From NCBI RefSeq assembly GCF_002102355.1, contig NZ_LQPT01000040.1, forward strand, positions 150,961 through 214,960: DNA of 64,000 nt, in the 5' to 3' direction. A model generated the notes under the pieces. The model saw only the letters and a list, made by a program, of their open reading frames with translations. It had not been told where the DNA came from and searched no databases. This document shows positions 17,159 through 26,650 of the stretch, one piece after another. Numbering within the stretch: position 1 is the stretch's first letter; the number at the start of each line of letters is the position of its first letter. This stretch comes from Mycobacterium sherrisii. Lineage in GTDB: Bacteria > Actinomycetota > Actinomycetes > Mycobacteriales > Mycobacteriaceae. The translations under genes and the position numbers were made by a program.

Positions 17159-18069
17159 CGACCCCGGTGCGGCTACGCGATGTGACCTTGCGTGACGGTT
17201 TGCAACTCACCGGCCAGCTGCTCGATGCGCGCACGAAGGTCGGGCTGGCGCGGTTCCTGCTCGGCGCCGGCATCGACGAGCTGGAGATCGGGGCGATGGC
17301 CCGCCCGGATCTGGTGCCGCCGATGGCCAATACCGTCGAGGTCATCGAGGCGTTGACACCCGAAGAGCGGCAACGGTGTTGGGTGTGGACGGCAACCCCA
17401 CGCGGCATCGCCCGCGCGGTGGCGGCCGGCGCGCAGAACGTCCAGTACTGCCTGTCGGTCAGCGACGCACACAACCGCGCCAACGTGGGCCGCGCCACCA
17501 CGCAGAGCATGGCCGCATTGCCCGAGGCCATCGATATCGCGGCGCTGGGCGGCGCGCGGGTGCAGCTCACCCTGGCGACCGCCTTCACGTGTCCGTATCG
17601 CGGCGCGGTCGACCCGCAGCACGTCGTCAACTTGGTGAGCGACAACCGGACGGCGGGCATCTCGAGCGTGGTGCTGTGTGACACCTTGGGGCAAGCCACG
17701 CCCGACCAAGTGCGGCAACTTGTTTCGCGCGTGCACGAGGTGGCACCCGAGCACGAGATCGTCTTCCACGGGCACGACACCTGGGGGCTGGGGGTGGCCA
17801 ACACCATGGCCGCGATCCAGGCCGGGGCGGCCGTGGTCGACGGCGCGCTCGGCGGCCTGGGCGGTTGCCCGTTCGCCCCGGGTGCCAGCGGTAACACGTC
17901 GACCGAAGACCTGTTGTTCGCGCTGCAACCGGCGTGGCTGACCCCCTCGGTGTTCTCCGACGTCGTCACGGCCGGCGCGCAGATCCTGGCCCGGCTCGGC
18001 GAACCCAACCGGTCCCGGGCGGCCGAGGGCGCACGCTCGACGGCCGACGTGTTCCCCTGGGTCACCTAG
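17155..18069 (+). CDS. HMG-CoA lyase family protein
   Basis: The 304-residue TIM-barrel lyase has all catalytic elements of 3-hydroxy-3-methylglutaryl-CoA lyase: R13-D14 in LRDGLQ, the metal ligands H205/H207 in FHGHDTWG and the essential C238 in GLGGCPFAPGASGN. The expected reaction is cleavage of a 3-hydroxy-3-methylacyl-CoA to acetyl-CoA plus acetoacetate, or of citramalyl-CoA to acetyl-CoA plus pyruvate. It is translationally coupled to the CoA-transferase (ATGA overlap). Its stop codon overlaps that of the convergent dprA in the tetranucleotide CTAG. Confidence 0.9.
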   Translation: MTTPVRLRDVTLRDGLQLTGQLLDARTKVGLARFLLGAGIDELEIGAMARPDLVPPMANTVEVIEALTPEERQRCWVWTATPRGIARAVAAGAQNVQYCLSVSDAHNRANVGRATTQSMAALPEAIDIAALGGARVQLTLATAFTCPYRGAVDPQHVVNLVSDNRTAGISSVVLCDTLGQATPDQVRQLVSRVHEVAPEHEIVFHGHDTWGLGVANTMAAIQAGAAVVDGALGGLGGCPFAPGASGNTSTEDLLFALQPAWLTPSVFSDVVTAGAQILARLGEPNRSRAAEGARSTADVFPWVT

Positions 18070-19220
18070 CCCCCTCCCGTGCGGGCGCGGCGGGCCCGCA
18101 CGATGCGCCATCGCCCGTCGTCGCGTTCGGCCAGCCCGCTCAGCTCGAGGATCGCCAACGGGCCCAGCACCTGCTCGGGCATCAGGCTTGCGGCGACGGC
18201 TATTTCGTCGACGGAGACCGCACCGCGACCGGGCAGCGCCTCGTACACCCGGCGCTCGGACTCGCCCAGCCCGTCGAGCTCGGTGGCCGGCCGCTCCTCG
18301 TCGCCGGCGAGTTCGCCGATCCGCCCGACCAGCTCGACGATGTCGTCGGCGCGGGTGATCAGCTCGGCCCCGTTGCGCAGCAGCGCGTGACACCCCGCCG
18401 ACGCCGACGAGGTGATTGGGCCCGGCACTGCGGCCACCACCCGGCCCAGCGCACGGGCCCAGGCCGCGGTGTTTGCGGCCCCGCTGCGCAAGCCGGCCTC
18501 CACCACCACGGCGGCCCCGGCCACGGCGGCGACCAGGCGATTGCGGGTCAGGAACCGGTACCGCGCCGGACGCGTGCCGGGCGGATACTCGCTGAACAGC
18601 AACCCGTGCTGGCCGATGCGGTGCAGCAATGCCGAATGCCCTGCCGGATAAGGGATGTCGATGCCGCCGGCCAGCACCGCCACCGTGATCCCCTCGCACC
18701 GCAACGCCGCGCGGTGCGCCGCACCGTCGATACCGTAGGCGCCGCCGGAGACCACCGCGATGTCGCGCTGGACCAGCCCCGCCGCCAGATCCCCCGCGAT
18801 GTGCTCGCCGTAGGCCGTGGCCGCCCGGGTACCGACCAGCGCGGCCGCGCGCGGTGTCACCTCGTCCAGGCGCGCCGGGCCCAGCGCCCACAACACCAGC
18901 GGTGGTGCGCCCTGCGGTCGGGCCGCGGCACCGCCGAACGCCGAGAACGCCAGCGCCGGCCACTCCGGGCAATCCGGGGTGAGCAACCGGCCGCCGCGAC
19001 GGCCGAGCAGCTCGAGATCGGCGGCGGCGTTGTCGATGTCGCGTCTGGCCGCGGTGCGCCGGAGCAGGTCGTCGCCGACCAGTCCGCGCCGCACCCGATC
19101 GGCCGCCTCCACCGGGCCGACGCAGTGCACCAGGGCCGCCAGTGGCGGGCACGGCGGTTCGGCCACGCGTGACAGATATGCCCAGGCCCGGGCCGTCGGA
19201 TCGGTGCTGGTCGCGGTCAT
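18066..19220 (-). CDS. dprA: DNA-processing protein DprA
   Basis: The 384-residue protein has the DprA Rossmann-like core: AALVGTRAATAYGEHIA, VSGGAYGIDGAAHRAAL, AVLAGGIDIPYPAGHSALLHRI and FLTRNRLVAAVAGAAVVVEA. It ends in a winged-helix-like domain (about 310-380). DprA loads RecA on incoming single-stranded DNA. Mycobacteria keep the gene although natural transformation is not generally seen. It follows comM with a 4-bp overlap and matches Rv2896c in place and length (389). I chose the ATG at 19220 because it overlaps the comM stop, although the frame stays open further upstream. Confidence 0.92.
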   Translation of the reverse strand: MTATSTDPTARAWAYLSRVAEPPCPPLAALVHCVGPVEAADRVRRGLVGDDLLRRTAARRDIDNAAADLELLGRRGGRLLTPDCPEWPALAFSAFGGAAARPQGAPPLVLWALGPARLDEVTPRAAALVGTRAATAYGEHIAGDLAAGLVQRDIAVVSGGAYGIDGAAHRAALRCEGITVAVLAGGIDIPYPAGHSALLHRIGQHGLLFSEYPPGTRPARYRFLTRNRLVAAVAGAAVVVEAGLRSGAANTAAWARALGRVVAAVPGPITSSASAGCHALLRNGAELITRADDIVELVGRIGELAGDEERPATELDGLGESERRVYEALPGRGAVSVDEIAVAASLMPEQVLGPLAILELSGLAERDDGRWRIVRARRARTGGG

Positions 19221-20728
19221 CGGTGCGCCCCGAACTGCCGGAAACTCAACGCCGCGGCCACCTCGTCGGGGCCGGGCGCGGTCCGGCCCGCCAAGTCGGC
19301 CAGGCTCCACGCGACGCGCAACGTGCGATCGAGCCCGCGAATGCTGAGCAGCCCGCGATCGACCGCCCGGCGCAGCGGATCCATGGCCTGGCCGCCGGGC
19401 CGGAACTTTCGGCGCAGCAGCGTCCCGCTGACCTCGGCGTTGGTCCGAAACCCGTGCGGGCGCCACCGCGCCGCGGCCGTCTCGCGGGCCTGCGCCACCC
19501 GGTGGCGTACCCGAGCCGACGATTCGCCATCGGCCGCCGCGAACGCCTCCGCCCGTACCGGATTCATCTGCACCCGCAGGTCCACCCGGTCGAGCAGCGG
19601 GCCCGAAAGCTTGCCCAGGTAACGGCGTTTGGTCAGCGCCGGGCAGATGCAATCCTGCGGATCGGCCGGCGCACACGGACACGGATTCGCGGCCAGCACC
19701 AGCTGGAACCGGGCCGGGTAGCACGCCACGCCGTCGCGACGGGCCAGGCGAATGGCCCCGTCTTCCAGCGGTGTGCGCAGCGCCTCCAGCGCGCTGACGC
19801 TGATTTCGGCGCATTCGTCGAGAAACAGCACACCGCGGTGGGCCCGGCTCACCGCGCCCGGGCGGGCCATCCCCGACCCCCCGCCGACCAGTGCGGCCAC
19901 GCTCGAACTGTGGTGCGGGGCCACGAATGGCGGCCGGGTGATCAGCGGCGTGTCCCCCGACAACAAACCCGCCACCGAATGGATCGCGGTGACCTCGAGG
20001 GCCTCATCGTCGGTCAGCCGGGGTAACAGTCCCGGAAGACGTTGCGCCAGCATGGTTTTGCCCACGCCCGGCGGCCCGGTCAGCATCAGGTGGTGCGCGC
20101 CGGCGGCCGCCACCTCCACCGCGAAACGTGCTTGGGCCTGCCCCACCACGTCGGCCAGATCCTCCGCCGGCTCCGGGCCGGCGCCGGGAGCGGTGATCCG
20201 CGCGTCCAACCGCACCGACCCGGCCAGCCAACCCTGCAATTGCCGCAGCGTGCGCACGCCCCAGACGTCGATGCCGTCGACCAGGCTGGCCTCGGCAAGA
20301 TTGTCCACCGGGACCACGACGGCGGGCCAGCCGTCGCGCTTGGCGGCCAGCACCGCGGGCAACACGCCGCGCACCGACCGGACCCGGCCGTCCAGCGACA
20401 GCTCGCCGAGCAGCACCGTCTTCTCCAGGCGTTCCCAGGGGTTCCTGCGCTGGGCCGAAAGCACGGCCGACGCCAGCGCGATGTCGTAGACGGAACCCAT
20501 CTTCGGCAGCGTCGCCGGGGACAAGGCGAGCGTAAGGCGGGCCGTGGGCCAGTTGTTCCCGCAGTTGGCGACGGCGGCGCGGACCCGATCCCGCGACTCC
20601 TGCAGCGCGGCGTCGGGCAAGCCGACGAGGTGGACGCCGGGCAGTCCCGAGCTGATGTCGGCCTCGATCTCCACGATCTGCCCATCCAGCCCGCGCACGG
20701 CCACCGAGAACGCGCGCCCCAGCGCCAT
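19217..20728 (-). CDS. YifB/ComM family Mg-chelatase-like AAA+ ATPase
   Basis: The 503-residue protein has an N-terminal Lon-like domain (MALGRAFSVAVRGLDGQIVEIEADISSGLPGVHLVGLPDAALQESR in overlapping blocks) and a central Mg-chelatase AAA+ domain with Walker A GPPGVGKT. It also has Walker B LFLDECAE, a four-Cys cluster (NPCPCAPADPQDCIC) and a C-terminal helical domain. ComM is a branch-migration helicase in transformation. The family is encoded next to dprA in many bacteria, and the same holds for Rv2897c. Its ATG overlaps the YraN stop codon (TGATG). Confidence 0.92.
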   Translation of the reverse strand: MALGRAFSVAVRGLDGQIVEIEADISSGLPGVHLVGLPDAALQESRDRVRAAVANCGNNWPTARLTLALSPATLPKMGSVYDIALASAVLSAQRRNPWERLEKTVLLGELSLDGRVRSVRGVLPAVLAAKRDGWPAVVVPVDNLAEASLVDGIDVWGVRTLRQLQGWLAGSVRLDARITAPGAGPEPAEDLADVVGQAQARFAVEVAAAGAHHLMLTGPPGVGKTMLAQRLPGLLPRLTDDEALEVTAIHSVAGLLSGDTPLITRPPFVAPHHSSSVAALVGGGSGMARPGAVSRAHRGVLFLDECAEISVSALEALRTPLEDGAIRLARRDGVACYPARFQLVLAANPCPCAPADPQDCICPALTKRRYLGKLSGPLLDRVDLRVQMNPVRAEAFAAADGESSARVRHRVAQARETAAARWRPHGFRTNAEVSGTLLRRKFRPGGQAMDPLRRAVDRGLLSIRGLDRTLRVAWSLADLAGRTAPGPDEVAAALSFRQFGAHR

Positions 20729-21105
20729 CAGCCGATCCCCTGCAGGTGGGAGATCTCCGGGGCGCGGCGGCGGCCGACCCGCACGCCGATCACGTCGATG
20801 CGCACCGCGGCCCAGCGTTCGTCCTGGGCGGCCAGCCACAGTCCGGCCAGCCGGCGCAGCCGCCGGACCTTGCGGGGGGTGACCGCGTGCGCCAATCCCC
20901 CGAATCCGTCCCCGGTGCGGGTCTTGACCTCGACGAACACCACCGTGTGGGTGGCGTCGTCGGCGGCGATCACATCCAGCTCGCCGTAGCGGGATCGCCA
21001 GTTGCGGTCCAGGATCCGCAAGCCGGTGCGGGTCAGAAAGTCCACGGCCAGGGCCTCGCCCATGGCCCCCAGCTCGATCCGGGTCGGGGTCTTCGCAGTC
21101 GTCAT
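20728..21105 (-). CDS. YraN family (UPF0102) nuclease-fold protein
   Basis: The 125-residue protein has an endonuclease-like fold: LGAMGEALAVDFLTRTG, LDRNWRSRYGELDVIAADD and FVEVKTRTG contain the conserved E-GELD-EVK pattern of Holliday-junction-resolvase-like domains. The biochemical role of YraN is not established. It is the first gene of the yraN-comM-dprA set, as in M. tuberculosis (Rv2898c). The ATG at 21105 gives the usual family start (128 residues in M. tuberculosis), and the longer reading up to 21174 is probably not used. Confidence 0.9.
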   Translation of the reverse strand: MTTAKTPTRIELGAMGEALAVDFLTRTGLRILDRNWRSRYGELDVIAADDATHTVVFVEVKTRTGDGFGGLAHAVTPRKVRRLRRLAGLWLAAQDERWAAVRIDVIGVRVGRRRAPEISHLQGIG

Positions 21106-21227
21106 GCGGCCGACGCTGCCCGGCGGTCCCGACATCCCGGGCCGCGGCGCGCGGTCAGACCCGCGCGCGACCAACCGTCATCCCCAGCCGGGCGTCCATC
21201 CACAGCGGCAACCGGCCGCCGCAGCGA

Positions 21228-22049
21228 TCAGGCGATCCGGTCCGGGCGGGTGTAGACGTTCATCGAATCCTGGCGCAGGAACGCCACCAGCGTGAGCCCC
21301 GACTCCTCGGCCAGCGACACCGCCAGCGACGACGGCGCGGACACCGCGGCCAGCACCGGAATCCCGGCCAGCACCGCCTTCTGCGTCAGCTCGAACGACG
21401 CCCGGCCGCTGACCAGCAGCACCGCGCCGCTCAACGGTATGCGCTGCTGTTCCAGCGCCCAACCGATCACCTTGTCGACGGCGTTGTGCCGGCCGATGTC
21501 CTCACGGACCACCAGCATCGACCCCGCGGCGTCGAACAGCGCGGCGGCGTGCAATCCGCCGGTGCTGTCGAAAACCTTTTGCGCACTGCGCAATCGGCCG
21601 GGCAGCGCCTTGAGGGTGTCGGCGCCGACCACAACCGGGTCGTCCCCCGGCGGAAAACGGCTGATCACCCGCACCGCGTCCAGCGACGCCTTGCCGCACA
21701 CGCCGCACGAGGAGGTGGTGTAGAAATTGCGGGTCACGTCGAGACCGGGCGGCTGCACGCCCGCGGCCAACGTCACGTCCACCACGTTGTAGGTGTTGGC
21801 GCCATCGGGCCCGCGACCACCGCAGTAGCGAATGGTCTGCACGTCGCCGCGGCGGGCGATGACGCCTTCGGTGAGCAAAAAGCCTTGGGCGAGTTCGAAG
21901 TCCGAGCCCGGCGTCCGCATCGTCACCGTCACCGGGGTGCCGTTGACACGCAGTTCCAGCGGCTCCTCCACCGCCAGCGTTTCCGGCCGGCTGACGGCCT
22001 GACCCGCGTTCAGATGCAGGGCGCGCCGGCGCGCGGTCACGTTCCCCAC
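21228..22049 (-). CDS. fdhD: Formate dehydrogenase accessory sulfurtransferase FdhD
   Basis: The 273-residue FdhD transfers sulfur from a cysteine desulfurase to the molybdenum cofactor of formate dehydrogenase. The redox-active C-x2-C is in [12 protein letters not shown]. Other blocks are [29 protein letters not shown] and [13 protein letters not shown]. In M. tuberculosis fdhD is followed by fdhF (Rv2900c). Here the neighbours are yraN and an epimerase and no dehydrogenase is in the window, so its client enzyme must be encoded elsewhere or is missing. Confidence 0.95.
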   Translation of the reverse strand: MGNVTARRRALHLNAGQAVSRPETLAVEEPLELRVNGTPVTVTMRTPGSDFELAQGFLLTEGVIARRGDVQTIRYCGGRGPDGANTYNVVDVTLAAGVQPPGLDVTRNFYTTSSCGVCGKASLDAVRVISRFPPGDDPVVVGADTLKALPGRLRSAQKVFDSTGGLHAAALFDAAGSMLVVREDIGRHNAVDKVIGWALEQQRIPLSGAVLLVSGRASFELTQKAVLAGIPVLAAVSAPSSLAVSLAEESGLTLVAFLRQDSMNVYTRPDRIA

Positions 22050-22087
22050 GGCATTAACCTCACCAGGTCAAACTACCCGGCGGGCGG

Positions 22088-23068
22088 TCACACCGCCGAG
22101 GCCAGCGCCTCCAGCGCCTCCGCCGAGGAGTACAGCGGCCGCCAGCCCAGCTGCGTGCGCGCCTTGGTGGTGTCCATCACGACCGATGTCCGGGTGGCGT
22201 GCAGCCATTCCAAAGCCGACGGGACGAACGGCACCCGCGCCAGGGCCGCCGACGCGGCCGTCGCGGCCGCGCCGGGAACGCGGACCGGCCGGCCGCCCAG
22301 CGCCCTGGCCACCTCGGCGATCGTCACCAGGCCGTCACCGGCGATGTTGTAGGCCCCCGGCGGCACCGGGGCGGTCGCGGCCAGCGCGATCGCGGCGGCG
22401 ACGTCGTCGTGGTGCACCAGCTGCAACGCGAAACCGGGGTCGGGCACGACGGGCTTGAGCATCGGCACCGCCTTGACCACGGCACGCACCGGGCCCGGTA
22501 GCTGATTCCACGGCATCGCGTCGGCCAGCGCGGGCGCGTTCGGCCCGGCCACGACGCAGGGCCGCAGCACGAACACCTCCAGCGGGCAATCCGCGACGAT
22601 GTCGGCGAGCATCGCCTCGCAGGCCGCCTTCTGGGCGGAGTAGTAATGCTCCGGGGACCCCCGGGTCGGCACCTGCTCGGTGAGGGGCACCGGGTTGTCA
22701 GCGTGATAGCCGTAGGCCGCCACCGACGAGCAGTACACCAGGCGCCGCGGGCCGGGCTGCGTCACGGTCGCCTCGAACACGTTTCGCGTGCCCTGCAGGT
22801 TGATACGCTCGCTCTCCTCCCGCGAACCCATCACGATGAACGCCAGGTGGATCACCACGTCGGCCGGTGCCACCAGGTCGTCCACGGCCGCGCGATCCAG
22901 GATGTCGCCCTGCCGGTAGCTGGTCTTCTGCCAGCCGCGCGACGCCGGGTCGAACGGCCGGCGGGCCATCCCGATGATCGCGTCGACCGCGGGTTCGCGC
23001 TCCAGCGCCGTCACCGCGGAGACACCGATCTCTCCGGTCGGCCCGGTCACGGCAACGGTAAGCCCCAT
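22088..23068 (-). CDS. NAD-dependent epimerase/dehydratase family protein
   Basis: The 326-residue extended short-chain dehydrogenase has the cofactor motif TGPTGEIG at 9-16, the strand VVIHLAF, the SSVAAYG serine cluster and YYSAQK with the catalytic Tyr/Lys. The C-terminal third holds an EV-ALGGRPVRVPG substrate-binding region. Such proteins act on nucleotide sugars or other carbonyls with NAD(P); no specific substrate can be named. It lies 38 bp upstream of fdhD on the same strand and is divergent from the GAF-ANTAR gene across 201 bp. Confidence 0.85.
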   Translation of the reverse strand: MGLTVAVTGPTGEIGVSAVTALEREPAVDAIIGMARRPFDPASRGWQKTSYRQGDILDRAAVDDLVAPADVVIHLAFIVMGSREESERINLQGTRNVFEATVTQPGPRRLVYCSSVAAYGYHADNPVPLTEQVPTRGSPEHYYSAQKAACEAMLADIVADCPLEVFVLRPCVVAGPNAPALADAMPWNQLPGPVRAVVKAVPMLKPVVPDPGFALQLVHHDDVAAAIALAATAPVPPGAYNIAGDGLVTIAEVARALGGRPVRVPGAAATAASAALARVPFVPSALEWLHATRTSVVMDTTKARTQLGWRPLYSSAEALEALASAV

Positions 23069-23269
23069 CCTCAGATGCTTCCCGGTCGCGTCGCCGGCAA
23101 ACCGTCAGCGCCGAAAGTCGGTGGTGAACGGGCCGCTTGCTCTAGGGTCGACTTGGCTTGCCGGTGGCCGGCGAGTGCGGGGAAACACAGCGAGTACGGC
23201 CTGGTGTGCCGCCGGCGATCGCCGCGGCTTACCGTGGGCGAGACGGCGACATCGCCGGGGAGGCACGAC

Positions 23270-24028
23270 ATGGCAGAACCGCAGGACGGGACACGCACCG
23301 CGACACCGGGCGGGGAGAAGGCCGACCTGGCGACGGTCTTCGCGGCGCTGGCCGAAATCTTCTATCAGGGCTCGGACGCCAAGGAGATGTACGCGGCCAT
23401 CTGCATCGCCGCGACCCTGACCGTCCGCGGTTGTGATCACGCCAGCTTGCTGATGCTGGAAAACGACCACTACGTCACCGTCGGCGCCAGCGACGAGCTG
23501 GCCAAGAAGATCGATCAGATGGAGCTCGAGGCCGGCGACGGGCCGTGCCTGGACGCCATCGAGGAGGAAACCCCGCAGCTCGACACCGACCTGACCACGC
23601 CGTCGCACTGGCCAAAGCTGGCGGCCCGGCTGGTCGCGGAGACGCCGGTGCGCGGCGCGATGGGATTCCGGCTGCTGGTCAACAAGCGCAAAGGCGCGGC
23701 GCTCAACCTGTTCAGCGACACCCCCAACCTGTTCGACAACGAATCCGCCGGGCGCGCGGCGGTGCTGGCCGCGTTCGCCAGCGTGGCCATCAACGCGGTG
23801 GCCAAGGGGGAAGACGCCGCCAGCCTGCGGCGCGGCCTGCTCAGCAACCGGGAGATCGGCAAGGCGGTCGGAATGCTGATGCTGCTGCACGACATGACCG
23901 AGGAGCAGGCGTTCGACCTGCTGCGCCGGCACTCGCAAGCCCTGAACATCAAGCTGGCCGACGTGGCGCGCGAGGTCATCGAGCGGCGCGGAAGCCTGCC
24001 GTCCAACGGCGAGCAACTACTCGGGTAG
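23270..24028 (+). CDS. GAF and ANTAR domain regulator
   Basis: The 252-residue protein starts at an ATG with GGGGAGG upstream. An N-terminal GAF domain (about 25-165, with LEAGDGPCLDAIEEE typical of actinobacterial GAF-ANTAR proteins) is followed by a C-terminal three-helix ANTAR domain (about 185-242) containing REIGKAVGMLMLLHDMTEEQAFDLLRRHS. ANTAR domains bind dual-hexaloop RNA and prevent transcription termination. The GAF domain probably senses a small ligand or redox state. No RNA target is evident nearby. Its last 12 bp overlap the end of the convergent DUF2469 gene. Confidence 0.9.
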   Translation: MAEPQDGTRTATPGGEKADLATVFAALAEIFYQGSDAKEMYAAICIAATLTVRGCDHASLLMLENDHYVTVGASDELAKKIDQMELEAGDGPCLDAIEEETPQLDTDLTTPSHWPKLAARLVAETPVRGAMGFRLLVNKRKGAALNLFSDTPNLFDNESAGRAAVLAAFASVAINAVAKGEDAASLRRGLLSNREIGKAVGMLMLLHDMTEEQAFDLLRRHSQALNIKLADVAREVIERRGSLPSNGEQLLG

Positions 24029-24322
24029 CCGCAACTCGGGCTTCTCGACCTCTTCGATGTTGACGTCCTTGAAGGTGACCACCCGCACCTGCTTGACGAA
24101 CCGCGCCGGCCGGTACATGTCCCACACCCAGGCGTCGGACAGGCGCAGCTCGAAGTACACCTCGCCGTCGGCGTTGCGCGGCACCATCTCCACGCTGTTG
24201 GCCAGGTAGAAGCGGCGCTCGGTCTCCACCACGTAGCTGAACTGGCCGACGATGTCCTTGTATTCGCGGTACAGCGAGAGCTCCATCTCGGTTTCGTACT
24301 TTTCGAGATCCTCCGCGCTCAT
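24017..24322 (-). CDS. DUF2469 family protein (Rv2901c-like)
   Basis: The 101-residue acidic protein is highly conserved in actinobacteria: MSAEDLEKYETEMELSLYRE, then a strand-rich region with FELRLSDAWVWDMYRPARFV and a VTFKDVNIEEVEKPEL tail. No enzymatic motif is visible and its function is unknown. It is fixed next to rnhB and lepB in mycobacteria. A 109-bp gap separates its start from the rnhB stop. Confidence 0.9.
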   Translation of the reverse strand: MSAEDLEKYETEMELSLYREYKDIVGQFSYVVETERRFYLANSVEMVPRNADGEVYFELRLSDAWVWDMYRPARFVKQVRVVTFKDVNIEEVEKPELRLPE

Positions 24323-24431
24323 CTGCCATTCACCTGCTCAGACGTCCTTTTCCCTGCCAGTGTCCCGACTCCGCCGCGGGACCGCTGCTGCCAGCATGAC
24401 CGCCCCGCCAGGAGTCTGCATCCATCTTTCC

Positions 24432-25163
24432 TCACAGGTATTCGGCCCGCTCGGCCGGTAGGTCCGGTTTGCATTCGGCGACCACCCGGGTGCCCGAGCC
24501 GTCCCCGGACGGCGAGGCCACCCGGCGGACGTTGATGAACGAAAAGCGGTGCTCGGGGCAGGGGCCCAAGTCGTGCAGCGCGCGGCCGTGCGCCGGGGTG
24601 CTGTAGCCCTTGTGCTCGGCGAAGCCGTAGCCGGGATGCTCGGCATCCATTTTCACCATCAGCCGGTCGCGGCTCACCTTCGCCAGCACGCTGGCCGCGG
24701 CGATGCAGGCCGCGGCGGCGTCGCCGCCGACGACCGGAAGCGACGGCATCGGCAGACCGGGCACCCGGAAGCCGTCGCTCAGCACGTAACCGGGCCGCAC
24801 CGACAGTCCCGCCACCGCGCGCCGCATACCCTCGATGTTGGCGACGTGCACGCCGCGGCGGTCCACTTCGACCGACGGGATGAACACCACGTGATAGGCC
24901 AGCGCGTAGCGGCAGATCAACGGGAACAGCTTCTCCCGCATCTTCTCGGTGAGCTTCTTCGAATCATCAAGGGCGGCAAGGCTTTCCAGCCGATTCGGGC
25001 TGAGGACGCAGGCCGCCACCACCAGCGGGCCGGCGCAGGCGCCGCGGCCCACCTCGTCCACCCCCGCCACCGGGCCCAGGCCGTTGCGGTGCAGCGCGGA
25101 CTCCAGGGTACGCAGTCCGGACGCTTTGCGGATGACCGTGCGCGGCGGCCACGTGGTGGCCAC
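24432..25163 (-). CDS. rnhB: Ribonuclease HII
   Basis: The 243-residue RNase HII cleaves the RNA strand of RNA-DNA hybrids and excises misincorporated ribonucleotides. The DEDD centre is visible: Asp-Glu in [15 protein letters not shown], Asp in [11 protein letters not shown] and the final Asp of the [14 protein letters not shown] helix. [15 protein letters not shown] is the family motif. I start at the GTG at 25163, 2 bp after the lepB stop, because the first residues there ([13 protein letters not shown]) align with the family start. A start at 25208 would overlap lepB by 43 bp. Confidence 0.93.
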   Translation of the reverse strand: MATTWPPRTVIRKASGLRTLESALHRNGLGPVAGVDEVGRGACAGPLVVAACVLSPNRLESLAALDDSKKLTEKMREKLFPLICRYALAYHVVFIPSVEVDRRGVHVANIEGMRRAVAGLSVRPGYVLSDGFRVPGLPMPSLPVVGGDAAAACIAAASVLAKVSRDRLMVKMDAEHPGYGFAEHKGYSTPAHGRALHDLGPCPEHRFSFINVRRVASPSGDGSGTRVVAECKPDLPAERAEYL

Positions 25164-25165
25164 GG

Positions 25166-26074
25166 CTACTGGCCTTGCTGGGGGTTCGTCGAACCCACGC
25201 CACCCCATCGTGTCGGCGGCCAGACGATGAACCTGGCCTTGCCGATGACGTTGGCCACCGGCACCGTCCCCGACATCGGATCACCGGTACACAGAACGCC
25301 TTTGAGCGCGTCGGCCGGAACGCTGGTGCAGTGGGCCCGCGAGTCGGCGGAGTGGGTGCGGTTGTCCCCCATCACCCAAAGCCGTCCCGCCGGCACCGTC
25401 ACCGGGCCGAATTCGCTTCCCAGACAGGGATATACGGTCGGATCGGCCATCATCGTGGCCGGGTTCAGGTACGGCTCCCGGAGCGGCCTGCCGTCGACCG
25501 TCAATCCGGTGTCGGCCCGGCACTGCACCGTCTGCCCGCCGACGGCGATGACCCGCTTGACCAGATCGTTCTCGTCGGGCGGCACAAACCCGATGAACGA
25601 CAACGCATTCTGGACCCAGCGCAGCGCGGTGTTGCTCGAGCGGATGGACTTGTACCCGACGTTCCAGGACGGCGGTCCCTTGAAGACGACAACGTCGCCG
25701 GGGTGCACGGAGCCGAAGCGATAGGTGAGCTTGTCGACCATGATCCGGTCGCCGACGCATCCGGTGCACCCGTGCAGGGTGGGTTCCATCGACTCCGACG
25801 GGATCAAATACGGGCGCGCCACGAACGTCAGCATCACGTAGTAGAGCAGGATCGCCGTGGCGGCCAGCACCGCCAGCTCGCGCAGCGCCGACTTCTTCTT
25901 GGGCTCCGGCGTTTCCGTGTCGGTCGTACCGTCGGTCCCCGCGCCGACCGGGTCCGGCGCGGCGGTCGCGTCGTCGACGTCACCCAGCGGTGTCTCGGGG
26001 GTGCGGGTGGAGACCTTCGGCTCGGACTGAGCAGGGTCGGACTGGGGCTCGGGTGAGTCCGTGGAATCCGTCAC
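25166..26074 (-). CDS. lepB: Signal peptidase I
   Basis: The 302-residue membrane serine protease has an acidic, Pro/Thr-rich cytoplasmic N-terminus (1-60), then a KKKSALRE anchor and one membrane helix (about 66-86). The Ser/Lys dyad follows: S95 in PSESMEPTL and K173 in [10 protein letters not shown]. The boxes [20 protein letters not shown] and [10 protein letters not shown] complete the family. It cleaves Sec and Tat signal peptides at the outer face of the membrane. The TGCVGD insert carries a Cys pair (GCTGC). It is followed by rnhB after 2 bp. Confidence 0.96.
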   Translation of the reverse strand: MTDSTDSPEPQSDPAQSEPKVSTRTPETPLGDVDDATAAPDPVGAGTDGTTDTETPEPKKKSALRELAVLAATAILLYYVMLTFVARPYLIPSESMEPTLHGCTGCVGDRIMVDKLTYRFGSVHPGDVVVFKGPPSWNVGYKSIRSSNTALRWVQNALSFIGFVPPDENDLVKRVIAVGGQTVQCRADTGLTVDGRPLREPYLNPATMMADPTVYPCLGSEFGPVTVPAGRLWVMGDNRTHSADSRAHCTSVPADALKGVLCTGDPMSGTVPVANVIGKARFIVWPPTRWGGVGSTNPQQGQ

Positions 26075-26164
26075 GAGATCAGCGTAGTCAGCGCGGCGCG
26101 CGGGCCGTCGAGGCGTCGCCGCGGCCGGCCGGGCGAACCGCCGACATCGCCGCGACGGGCGCGG

Positions 26165-26506
<342 letters not shown>

Positions 26507-26532
26507 GTGAGAGACACTTCCTTGCGGTCACG

Positions 26533-26555
26533 GCGTGCGGCAACTGCCCGCACGC
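26533..26555 (-). promoter_or_regulatory. rplS: Perfect hairpin in the rplS leader
   Basis: GCGTGCGG (26533-26540) pairs exactly with CCGCACGC (26548-26555) across a 7-nt loop. It lies in the transcribed leader 27 nt before the rplS start codon. It may be an autoregulatory site for L19 or a translation-control hairpin. Confidence 0.5.
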
Positions 26556-26638
26556 AGGGGTGGTCGGCAAGCCATTGGGGCTTCGGGGGCGCGTCTCGCG
26601 GCGGGCGCAAACCGCCCAGCCGCTGAAGACAACTGGTC

Positions 26639-26650
26639 AATTGTGCCAGA
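26639..26650 (-). promoter_or_regulatory. rplS: rplS promoter, extended -10
   Basis: On the minus strand TCTGGCACAATT contains TGG plus the hexamer CACAAT, an extended -10 element. The identical 12 bases occur upstream of rpsP (29998-30009). Transcription would start near 26633. Confidence 0.55.
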
